DNA of 64,000 nucleotides from Arminella tubonensis (GTDB taxonomy: Bacteria > Pseudomonadota > Alphaproteobacteria > Rhizobiales > Rhizobiaceae): contig NZ_PCDP01000035.1 of assembly GCF_003240585.1 (NCBI RefSeq), positions 186,001 through 250,000 of the forward strand, written 5' to 3'. The position numbers and the translations under genes were made by a program. Below are positions 17,336 to 24,743 of the stretch, in pieces (position 1 is the stretch's first letter; the number at the start of each line of letters is the position of its first letter). The notes under the pieces are model-generated. The model was not told where the DNA came from. It worked only from the letters and a program-made list of their open reading frames with translations, and did not search any database.

Positions 17336-18178
17336 GTGAACCGTCTTAAGACCTTGTTGCCCGCCGCGTGCCTCGCTCTCATAACGGCAGCCGGGCCCGC
17401 GATGGCCTGGGGTGACCGAGGTCATTCCATCGTCGCAGAGATAGCGATGCGCCATCTCACTCCTGCCGCCGCAGCGCAGGTGGCGGCCATGCTCGGCAAC
17501 GTGTCAGCCGCTTCAATTGCAAGCTGGGCGGACGACTACAAGAATACTCCCGAGGGCAAGTCGACCAAACCTTGGCACTTCGTCGATGTCGACTACGGGG
17601 AGGCCGAGTACAGCGAGAAGGATTGCAAGAACTCGCAATGCCTTGTGTCTGCGCTGGAACGACTCGCCAAATCCGTAGCGGACAAGACCGAGGCTGCAGA
17701 AGACCGCCGCCGCGATCTCATGCTTTTGATTCATCTTGTCGGGGATTCAACCCAACCCCTGCACTGCGCCGAGAAGAACGGCGACGGCGGCGGCAACGCG
17801 ACGCTCGTGCAGATGGAGCTCGCCGACCCGAGCGGTGCGCCCCTCCCCTCCGGACCGGTCAAGCTACACGCGCTCTGGGACGACTACCTCGTGGGCGCGG
17901 CGGACTGGAGTTGGGGATCGTACGCGGATCGCTTGGACCGGACGATCGTCCCCAACCTTCCGCAGCCTGCTATAGGCCAGGGCTTCGCTGTCAAATGGAT
18001 CAACGAGTGCCATACCATCGGCAAGCAGGTCTACGATCTGACCCCTCCACTGGGCACCGACAACAAGATTCACATCGGACCGGACTATCAGGCCGCAGTC
18101 CGGGAGACTCTCGACAAGCAGCTCGCGACGGGCGGCGCCAGGCTCGCTGCACTGCTGAACACGGTCATGGCAGAATGA
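17336..18178 (+). CDS. S1/P1-type secreted nuclease
   Basis: A 280-residue protein of the zinc-dependent S1/P1 nuclease family (single-stranded nucleic acid 3'-nucleotidase/phosphodiesterase). The signal peptide ends in AMA, directly before WGDRGH: the mature N-terminal Trp is itself a zinc ligand. The other ligands are present: His in GDRGHSIVAE, Asp in SWADDYK, His in PWHFVDV, His and Asp in LIHLVGDSTQPLHC, and His-Asp in LHALWDDYL. GTG is the start, with AAAGGAG upstream. It probably degrades extracellular nucleic acid for phosphate or matrix turnover. Confidence 0.93.
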   Translation: MNRLKTLLPAACLALITAAGPAMAWGDRGHSIVAEIAMRHLTPAAAAQVAAMLGNVSAASIASWADDYKNTPEGKSTKPWHFVDVDYGEAEYSEKDCKNSQCLVSALERLAKSVADKTEAAEDRRRDLMLLIHLVGDSTQPLHCAEKNGDGGGNATLVQMELADPSGAPLPSGPVKLHALWDDYLVGAADWSWGSYADRLDRTIVPNLPQPAIGQGFAVKWINECHTIGKQVYDLTPPLGTDNKIHIGPDYQAAVRETLDKQLATGGARLAALLNTVMAE

Positions 18179-18279
18179 TCGTGGCCGGGGTCGCGTTTTT
18201 GTACAAGTGACGGACCCTGCGGCTGGAACACCTGTGAGGCTCCTCCCGAAAGCACCCCGCCTCAAACAAGGATACCGCC

Positions 18280-19539
18280 ATGCGGATTATCGCTGTTTTT
18301 CTCTTGATCTGTCTGGGCACCGCGCAAGCCTCGGCTGAAAACTCGACAATTCCGCGGTCCGCGCATCCTTCCTCTTTGCCTCGGGGCGAGGCTCTCGGTG
18401 ACGTCGCTATCGATTGCGCCGGGAAAGGCTCTAAATGTTCCATCTCAGAGTTCATGAGGGACGCTCGAGTATGTGCGCTCCTCGTCATCAAGAAGGGGCG
18501 GATCCGGCTCGAACGGTATGCGAAGGATTCGTCCTACTGCAAAGACGATGGCGCGTCGCCAAACGGTCCCACCAGGCCCTACGGAATCGCGTCGGTTACG
18601 AAATCGATCACCTCCACGCTGGTCGGCGCCGCGATAGCTGAAAAGTTTCACGCTCGGTCAGCGGCTGATTTCGCCTCGGTGCTCGCCCGACCCATAAAGA
18701 CGTTCGTACCCGGCGTGGCTCGCGATCCCGCAAGCGCGTATGCGGATGTGCCGCTTGATCATGTGCTTCGCATGCGGTCCGGTGTCCGATGGAGCGAGTG
18801 GGGATGGCACGGGTACTTCTCTGACAATGCACGGCTGTTGAAGAATGTTCGGGAAAAGAGAACGGAAAGCATCGAGGACTTCGCCAGGGCATACCGAGCC
18901 CGCGTCTCCGCACAACGGCCACCCTTCGCCTATTCCGCACTCGACGCGGCGATCGCCGCACTAACCTCGGAAAGGATCGTCGGCAAGAAACTTCCCAATC
19001 TCGCGTTTCAGAAGCTTTGGAATCCGATCGGGGCTGCTTCGATCGCAAAATGGGGCGTCGACAGGACCGGCACGGCCATGGGCAACTGTTGCTTCAAGGC
19101 GACGGTGGACGACCTGGGGCGTTTTGGCATGCTTGTTCTCAACAGAGGATCGACCCTGGGCGGAAGACACGTTGTTCCTGCTGCCTGGTTTGACCTGGCG
19201 ACAATGCGAATGCAGGGCGGCAATGATGCGATCCCTGAAGGCAATCCGTCGCAGAACGCCTCTTGCCCAATGGACTATCGATACTTCTGGTGGGTGCGCG
19301 AGAAGCGCTCCGATTTCACTGCCGTCGGAACGGACGGACAGTTCATCCATATCTATCCGAAATCAGCCGTCGTGATTGTGCAGATCAGCGACTGGAAAGG
19401 CTGGAAAGTGGTGACAGTCGCGAATGCGAGTCGTTCCGGGCGCACGATGCGTTTGTTGATGCGCTCGGTCGATGAGCCGATGCACGAGGTGAGCGGTCTG
19501 AGGCACTGCGCCGCTCCTTGTTCCGACCTTTCTCTGTGA
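18280..19539 (+). CDS. Exported serine hydrolase, class C beta-lactamase fold
   Basis: A 419-residue exported protein with a signal peptide (IIAVFLLICLGTAQASA). The penicillin-binding-protein/class C lactamase (6-aminohexanoate hydrolase-like) fold is shown by SVTK (the Ser-x-x-Lys nucleophile motif, about residue 107), the tyrosine motif in FAYSALDAA, and the GTDG motif near the end in place of the usual Lys-Thr-Gly. LRMRSGVRWSEWGW and the FWWVREK blocks agree. It could hydrolyse esters, amides or oligomers rather than beta-lactams. It is last in the secreted cluster. Confidence 0.85.
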   Translation: MRIIAVFLLICLGTAQASAENSTIPRSAHPSSLPRGEALGDVAIDCAGKGSKCSISEFMRDARVCALLVIKKGRIRLERYAKDSSYCKDDGASPNGPTRPYGIASVTKSITSTLVGAAIAEKFHARSAADFASVLARPIKTFVPGVARDPASAYADVPLDHVLRMRSGVRWSEWGWHGYFSDNARLLKNVREKRTESIEDFARAYRARVSAQRPPFAYSALDAAIAALTSERIVGKKLPNLAFQKLWNPIGAASIAKWGVDRTGTAMGNCCFKATVDDLGRFGMLVLNRGSTLGGRHVVPAAWFDLATMRMQGGNDAIPEGNPSQNASCPMDYRYFWWVREKRSDFTAVGTDGQFIHIYPKSAVVIVQISDWKGWKVVTVANASRSGRTMRLLMRSVDEPMHEVSGLRHCAAPCSDLSL

Positions 19540-19614
19540 AGCTGGAAGAAACTGCCGCGTCTACGACATCTTTGAGTGATCCGAGCCGTCGCCGATATTC
19601 GACGTAATCGGGAT

Positions 19615-20157
19615 CTAAGCGAACATCGGCGAGTTAAGGCTGTGAAGCATAATTTTGTCGCGGACTAGGGCGACGAACTCGCTTGCACTTCGCAAAGATT
19701 GCAATTCCTTCCGAGTAATCACCAGAAGGTTTCTCCTCCGGAGCCGTGCGGTTTGTATGACCGAATGCGCGTGAGACGTTTTCTTACCCGCTCCTGTTAT
19801 CCCATTGGCTGCGACTAAGAATGCCCAATCCAACTGATGATCGTCCATTTTGGAGATAAACTTGCGGACATCGCCGCTGCCTACCGGCCTGCCGGTATTC
19901 TTGCATTCGATGACGATCGCGGCGCTGGCGAAATTAAAGGGATTTTGACGAACATCGTTTTGAAAGCATACATCGAACTCTGCATCGCCTTTGTTCGTGA
20001 TGACTCGGTTCCTCCAATGCGTGAAACCTGGTAGCGCTCCAAACACGTAACGCACGATCTCCTCAAGAATTCGACCGCGCTCGTGATTGCTGTCGCTAGC
20101 GTCCGAGCGGACCAATGCTTCGGCGATCGCGCCTACGAAATCCAAATCGGTTTCCAT
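19615..20157 (-). CDS. Mrr-like PD-(D/E)XK nuclease
   Basis: A 180-residue protein with a restriction-endonuclease fold. The core is RGRILEEIVRYVFG, then GDAEFDVCF and IVIECKN, giving the Glu, Asp and Glu-x-Lys of an intact PD-(D/E)XK site; GSGDVRKFISKM follows, as in Mrr-type enzymes. The family cleaves DNA; sequence or modification specificity is unknown, and no specificity domain is fused. Its ATG lies four bases after the stop of the upstream gene, so the two are coupled. The C-terminal part may carry a small helical domain. Part of the accessory operon discussed in the findings. Confidence 0.72.
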   Translation of the reverse strand: METDLDFVGAIAEALVRSDASDSNHERGRILEEIVRYVFGALPGFTHWRNRVITNKGDAEFDVCFQNDVRQNPFNFASAAIVIECKNTGRPVGSGDVRKFISKMDDHQLDWAFLVAANGITGAGKKTSHAHSVIQTARLRRRNLLVITRKELQSLRSASEFVALVRDKIMLHSLNSPMFA

Positions 20158-20161
20158 GAGT

Positions 20162-21037
20162 TCACCGCCCGCCTTCGGCGGCGCTGTTGCGGGCCACCGA
20201 TATAGCGCGCCACAGCTCACCCTTGGCAAGCAATTCCACAAGCGCTTCCAATCCCACCACGATCGTAAGGGGGTCGGTGGCCCGAACGTCGAGAGAAGCC
20301 GTTGCGCCGTCGACGACAAGCATCGCCGTGCCTATTCCGCCTTCCGTGGCGTACTTGCGGATCTGCCCGATCTTCCGTTCTAGAGAAAATGCGGGTCCAA
20401 TCGCTGCAACCTCGACCACTATCGGATTGACTATGGTTCCATGGTCGTTGTCCATCCAGATGGCGAAGTCAGGACGAAAGCTACGGTCGTTGAGGATCGG
20501 CGGCGCATGTTGGATCGCTCCAATCTCCGTCGCGAGTTGGAACGCCTCATAGAGGTGTCGTTCCAACATCGAGTCCGGCATCTGAAAATGATGTGAGCTG
20601 CCCCTGGGCAGCGCGGGCGCGCGGCCGGCGGCTTTCGGTCGACCGACGTCCTTTTCGACGCCTTCAAGGAACGCGGCCACGTGGAATCGAAGAGCTTGTT
20701 CGTCTGTCAACTTACCCTGGAAACGAGGTAGTGCCGCCAGAATCGAGTCCGTGCGGAACCTGTCGAGAGTTTCGCCTGCAATTAGAAGAACGGGGCGTTT
20801 GCTGCCAACCGCCAATCCCAGCCTGAAGGCGACATCTTGTAGGCTTTGCCTATCGAGGACGGCGATCACCGCATCGGCCGCCGCGATTGATTCCGACACC
20901 GTCTCATACAAGTGCGCGCTGCCTGATCGGTCTCCCTCTACGTTGACGACCCACCACCCAGTCTCCTGAATACACGATATCAGAGGATGAAGATCCACTC
21001 CGAAAGAAGCGACGATAAAGCATCTACGTTTGGACAC
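20162..21037 (-). CDS. Nucleotide-binding (TIR/deoxyribosyltransferase-like) protein fused to PD-(D/E)XK-like domain
   Basis: A 291-residue protein starting from GTG. The first half (about 1-105) looks like a TIR-like or nucleoside deoxyribosyltransferase-like domain: FIVASFGVDL, AADAVIAVLDRQSLQD, VAFRLGLAVGSKRPVLLI. Such domains bind or cleave nucleotides such as NAD in several defence systems. The second half (about 150-270) resembles a nuclease core, RPDFAIW ... PIVVEVA, but the expected Glu-x-Lys is Glu-Val-Ala, so it may be inactive or use a shifted lysine (SLERKIGQ). It precedes the Mrr-like gene by four bases. Assignment of the first domain is by pattern only. Confidence 0.5.
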   Translation of the reverse strand: MSKRRCFIVASFGVDLHPLISCIQETGWWVVNVEGDRSGSAHLYETVSESIAAADAVIAVLDRQSLQDVAFRLGLAVGSKRPVLLIAGETLDRFRTDSILAALPRFQGKLTDEQALRFHVAAFLEGVEKDVGRPKAAGRAPALPRGSSHHFQMPDSMLERHLYEAFQLATEIGAIQHAPPILNDRSFRPDFAIWMDNDHGTIVNPIVVEVAAIGPAFSLERKIGQIRKYATEGGIGTAMLVVDGATASLDVRATDPLTIVVGLEALVELLAKGELWRAISVARNSAAEGGR

Positions 21038-21465
21038 TGTTGCTACCTACGACGCTTTAATCGGACGGACATCGAATTGCATGCGGGCAAGGAAGGAGCC
21101 GCGGGCTGGATCTGGAATACAAACCGCATAAGCTGAAAAACTTGTAAGTTTCTGAACAATCGAAAGTCGAAGATCGGAATTCTACGAAGAGTCGTTTCAG
21201 GCTTCGGTCCCCCGTCCCTGTCGTGGGCAAGCGAGTCGAGCTTAGTAAGCCGAAACAGATTGGCGCTGTCCAGGGCTCAATCAAGAATTCGACCATCAAA
21301 GGGTTCGCCCACACTTCCGGCGACAGTGATGCGGCCGAGCGCGACGGCTTCGCCGCGCGGTACAGCTTTGCAGCCAGGGCGAATTGACAGCCTCGGGCTT
21401 TCGAAAGGCTTGGGAATGGGTCGATGTTGTTCTGGTAGACGAAGCCCAATCGAACATTGTCCGAC
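21038..21465. other. Gap inside the accessory operon, coding state unclear
   Basis: About 430 bases between the protease and the nucleotide-binding gene. A minus-strand frame opens with TTG at 21479 overlapping the protease stop and runs to 21057 (140 residues), but its composition and lack of motifs are unconvincing. It may be a decayed gene, a leader for the two downstream genes, or an unrecognised small protein. Confidence 0.3.
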
Positions 21466-23319
21466 CTAACATTTGCCAAATGAGCGCAGCTCGATCCTTC
21501 GATCGACGACCAGTTCGGCGGTCAAGCGCATAAGCCGGCCCTTCTCTCGGGTCAATAACTCCTTCACAGCCTTCCACTCTTTCGCCAGGATCGCATCGAT
21601 CTCGGCCCTGATTTCAGGCGGAGGCCTATAGGATTCGCCGACACGGGAGTGCTCGGCGTCGAAGCGGGGAACCTTGCCGAATCCATAACTGGCGACCATG
21701 CGCGTCGCAATCTGGGTCGCGTTGTCGAGATCGGAACCCATGATCCCGCCTGCACCTATCGAACGACTGCCTTGGACCACCTCCTCGGCCGCCATACCGG
21801 CGAGCGCGATCCGGATTTTGGCGCGCAACAGGTGTTCCGTCGGCAGCATCGGTTCGTTGATATCGTAGCGGGTCCGACCTCCCGATTGGATGCTTCCCCC
21901 TTCAAGGATTGAATCCTGCAGTTCGAGGGATACTACGTCGACAAACCCCGACGTCATCGCGACTATCGCGTGGCCGCACTCGTGGGTCGCGATACGGCGC
22001 AGTACGTCGTCCGAAAAGTAGATGCGCCGCGGTAGGCTCGCTTCGATGTCCGTAACCTGAACCGCGCGCTTTTGTCCTCGCGCAATCCTTTTAGACCTCC
22101 TTGCCAGCCATCCCAGATCTGCTGGCGTGACGTCGTGCAGCAGGTCGGTTACGGGCCGAATCTTCTCGGCAGCAAGTCCGCCGCCTAGATGGAAAGCCAG
22201 GATTGCCGCACGCTCTTCCGGATCGGGGAGCCCGATCTCGATATGCTTCTCGAACCGACCGGCTCGAAGGATTGCCGGATCGATGTCTGCTGGTCGATTT
22301 GTCGCACCGAGAAGGATCACCCCCTCCATCGTGTCCAGCCCTCCCGTCAACTCCAGGAAATTGTTGACAACGTTTGCCTCGTAGAACTGATATTGGCTCG
22401 AATGCGATCGATTTCCGATGCCATCGAGTTCATCGATGAGCAGCACCGCGCAAGATTTCGACTTCGCTTCAGCGAAAGACGCCCGCATCGCGCGGAGCGT
22501 GTCGCCGAGATATCCGCCATCCGTGGACTGCCATTTTCCGACCGAAGCCAAGACAAGCGGAATTTTGAGCTCCGCTGCCAGCGTCGCGGCGAAGAGCGTC
22601 TTTCCGACACCAGGCGGTCCCATCAGCAGTGCCGCCTTGTCGATTTCCGACCAGGCAAGCTGCCCGGCCCTCCATAAAGCGAGATCGGCGACAAGCTCGG
22701 CAGCCCACTGGCGCGCAGGCCCGAATCCAGGCAGCTCACTCAAGCGGGGAGCGTCATGAACCTCACCCTGGGCGGCCGCCAGGTTCGCGAAGTCAATCTT
22801 TTCGAACGATTGCCGACCGACCAGGGCTCCGATGGCATCCCAACCTTGCTTGGCGAGCCCATCCGCAGCAGCCGCGTCGATTGCCGATCTCCCTGCGAGT
22901 TTCCGGGCAGCCATGAGGTGTCTCGCCGTCGGCTTCTCGACTGTGACGATCACGTCGGCGGTCAGCCGCAGGTTTTGAGGTAATGCCTTTAGGGAGTCGG
23001 TCACCACCATTGTTTGATGCCGCGGCGAAAGCCAGTCGATGTCGATCTTTCTCTTCGATCCCGTCTCGAAGACGACCACCGCCCGCCCCGATGTCCTGGT
23101 ATTGAAGATTGTGCGCCTTCGGCCGGAGAGAAGCAGTTCGGCCGCACGTTGGAACCGTTCGATCCACCGCCTGTCTACGACGACGATCATCAATCCGCCG
23201 GCGTTGCCTCGAAACTGGAGGGTGCCGCGAAGAGCGCGACGTAGTACGCAATACGCGATGAAGAAACCAAGGTGTTTCGCCAATTCCTTGAATGCGCTGG
23301 CGGTCATCTTGTGCTTCAT
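21466..23319 (-). CDS. FtsH-like AAA ATPase with M41 metallopeptidase domain
   Basis: A 617-residue protein. An N-terminal region of about 210 residues unlike FtsH is followed by an AAA module (Walker A GPPGVGKT, Walker B LLIDELDG, arginine-finger segment ILRAGRFEKHIEIG) and an M41 peptidase domain with the zinc motif HECGH and the third-ligand Asp in GSDLDNATQIATRM. FtsH has two membrane helices at its start; here only a weak hydrophobic stretch (LGFFIAYCVL) is seen, so it may be soluble or peripheral. ATG 23319 overlaps the stop of the preceding gene (ATGA) with a GGAGG site, showing translational coupling. Probably an ATP-driven protease of the accessory system, not the housekeeping FtsH. 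Confidence 0.87.
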   Translation of the reverse strand: MKHKMTASAFKELAKHLGFFIAYCVLRRALRGTLQFRGNAGGLMIVVVDRRWIERFQRAAELLLSGRRRTIFNTRTSGRAVVVFETGSKRKIDIDWLSPRHQTMVVTDSLKALPQNLRLTADVIVTVEKPTARHLMAARKLAGRSAIDAAAADGLAKQGWDAIGALVGRQSFEKIDFANLAAAQGEVHDAPRLSELPGFGPARQWAAELVADLALWRAGQLAWSEIDKAALLMGPPGVGKTLFAATLAAELKIPLVLASVGKWQSTDGGYLGDTLRAMRASFAEAKSKSCAVLLIDELDGIGNRSHSSQYQFYEANVVNNFLELTGGLDTMEGVILLGATNRPADIDPAILRAGRFEKHIEIGLPDPEERAAILAFHLGGGLAAEKIRPVTDLLHDVTPADLGWLARRSKRIARGQKRAVQVTDIEASLPRRIYFSDDVLRRIATHECGHAIVAMTSGFVDVVSLELQDSILEGGSIQSGGRTRYDINEPMLPTEHLLRAKIRIALAGMAAEEVVQGSRSIGAGGIMGSDLDNATQIATRMVASYGFGKVPRFDAEHSRVGESYRPPPEIRAEIDAILAKEWKAVKELLTREKGRLMRLTAELVVDRRIELRSFGKC

Positions 23320-23624
23320 GACTTGACCTCCGGCGCCGGGGATCCGATCCGGTACCAACGACTGAGCGTCCGCACGAAATGCTTGTCGTCCTCGACGTAG
23401 TGGGCGAAGAGCTGGCTGGTGATGATCTGATGACCATCCGGAAGCGTCGGATGGTCATGGACGACGCCCGCAAGGCACGCCTCCGCCCTCTTGGTGAAGC
23501 TCCAGTCGTTTAAGGTGGGGATGTCCAATAAGGACGAAGCCTTCACGGAACCAACCTTCAGCCGTTGAAGGTCGGCGACTAGCCGCTGAAGGCGGGGAAG
23601 ATCCAGTAGCATTTGAAAGTTCAT
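23316..23624 (-). CDS. Small protein, DUF6634-like
   Basis: A 102-residue protein, the first gene of the accessory operon. It begins MNFQMLLDLPRLQRLVADLQ and continues LNDWSFTKRAEACLAG, HPTLPDGHQIITSQLF and FVRTLSRWYRIG, a pattern I associate with the rhizobial DUF6634 family, of unknown function and frequent on plasmids and islands. An AGGAGG site is upstream. Its stop overlaps the start of the AAA/M41 gene, so the two proteins are probably made in fixed proportion; it could be an adaptor or substrate recogniser of the protease (inference). Confidence 0.6.
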   Translation of the reverse strand: MNFQMLLDLPRLQRLVADLQRLKVGSVKASSLLDIPTLNDWSFTKRAEACLAGVVHDHPTLPDGHQIITSQLFAHYVEDDKHFVRTLSRWYRIGSPAPEVKS

Positions 23625-23710
23625 GATTCCAAGCGCCTCCTATATCGGGCTTCTCAAGGATTCGAAGCGCTAGACGCCGCGTGCGCTACGGAATAGCTTG
23701 TCGGCTCCTT

Positions 23711-23739
23711 AGGCGCCATTAATGGCGCCTGTGGCGCCA
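23711..23739. promoter_or_regulatory. Palindromic operator between regulator and accessory operon
   Basis: The 20-bp sequence AGGCGCCATTAATGGCGCCT (23711-23730) is a perfect palindrome, and a third GGCGCC copy follows at 23733-23738. It lies between the divergent operon start (23624) and the helix-turn-helix gene start (23800). This is the position and symmetry of an autoregulatory operator for a dimeric Xre-type repressor; binding is inferred. Confidence 0.6.
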
Positions 23740-23799
23740 TCGAGTCAACAGATTTTTCTTCGATTTGCCGACTCGACCGATCCATGCCAAAGAATCCTT

Positions 23800-24141
23800 A
23801 TGCTGGTAGCGCCGCCGACCATATTGCAGATAGCGCGTGAGTTCCTTGGCCTCAGCCAGGATCAGGTCGCAGCGTTGTCTGGTGTCTCCCGCAAAACCAT
23901 CCAGCGGGCCGAGAAGGGTGACCAAGGGATAACGCGCCAGGTTGCGCGGCTGCAGCAATTTTACGAATCTAACGGTATCGAGTTCGTCCCACCGGCAACG
24001 GGAAAGGGATGGGGTATTTTTAACCACAACACTATTGAAGACCCCCTTCGACTAAACCGGCTTCCGGAGATCAAAACCGAGAGAAAGAAGAAGACGTCCG
24101 AGAATTCACACTCCCTCAAAATTCCGAAGATACCAGATTGA
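23800..24141 (+). CDS. Xre-type helix-turn-helix regulator
   Basis: A 113-residue DNA-binding protein. The helix-turn-helix lies near the N-terminus: ILQIAREFLGLSQDQVAALS followed by GVSRKTIQRAEKG, a classic Xre/Cro pattern. After it come QQFYESNGIEFV, common in short phage-like and rhizobial regulators, and a basic tail rich in Lys. An in-frame ATG at 23722 falls inside the palindromic operator, so I prefer ATG 23800. It is divergent from the accessory operon and probably represses it and itself. Confidence 0.75.
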   Translation: MLVAPPTILQIAREFLGLSQDQVAALSGVSRKTIQRAEKGDQGITRQVARLQQFYESNGIEFVPPATGKGWGIFNHNTIEDPLRLNRLPEIKTERKKKTSENSHSLKIPKIPD

Positions 24142-24510
24142 GGAGCGGGCTCACGTTCGCGCATAGAGATTCGTAGGCGGTGCGGCGCTGCGCCAGGCCG
24201 AAGCTGAACGACTATGCGCTCTAAACGACCGTCCGCGACCAAGGATTCGTGCACACAATTCAATTCGCTATTTTGGGTAGATCTGGGCCTGTTTAGCCGA
24301 AAACGCTCTGACAAATTAGTTCAAATAAGAGCAGAAGATATTGCGGCCAAATTGCGGCAATAGCAACGGCAACAACGCAATTTTATCTATATTATTCAAA
24401 ATCTTATAAAGAGAACGGCGACGGACGTTAGTTCACTATTTTGCGCAATTGGCTCGCCATTTTGCGCATTTGTTTCGCAATTAGTGGGTATCGTCACAAA
24501 TAAAGAAATT
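24142..24510. other. AT-rich gene-free stretch next to the tRNA 3' end
   Basis: About 370 bases with no convincing gene. It is AT-richer than its surroundings and holds short repeats: ATTTTGCGCA at 24438 and again at 24459, 21 bases apart, plus further TTGCG-containing copies. It could be a junction scar, a binding site array or an untranslated region. No second copy of the tRNA 3' end was found in the window. Confidence 0.4.
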
Positions 24511-24586
24511 TGGTGGGCCCGGGAGGACTCGAACCCCCAACCAAGCGGTTATGAGCCGCCGGCTCTAACCATTGAGCTACAGGCCC
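24511..24586 (-). tRNA. tRNA with CAU anticodon (Ile2 or Met), CCA encoded
   Basis: A complete 76-nt cloverleaf on the minus strand. Acceptor arm: GGGCCTG at 24580-24586 pairs with CGGGCCC, allowing one G-U pair, followed by discriminator A and an encoded CCA. The anticodon loop reads CTCATAA (anticodon CAT at 24551-24553) and the T-loop is TTCGAGT. A CAU tRNA is elongator Met, initiator Met or lysidine-modified Ile2. The GGGCC acceptor favours Ile2, but identity needs comparison with the other CAU tRNAs of the genome. It borders the accessory island at its 3' end. Confidence 0.93.
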
Positions 24587-24743
24587 GGCGGCGGCAGTGC
24601 CGTCGCGTGGCGACGGGGCAATGGTCCCCCGAGGCAGACCCGCTCTAGCGTAATTTCCCTGGCTCGACAAGAGACCGCCGCAATACGTTCACAATCAATC
24701 GACAAAAAGCAATTGCGAGGAAACATCAACCAAGGAACGAACC

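Noticed and set aside
19600..24600. Integrase, transposase or direct-repeat attachment sites for the accessory block
   Set aside because: Searched by eye on both strands; no integrase or transposase motif and no second copy of the tRNA 3' end were found, so mobility is not claimed.
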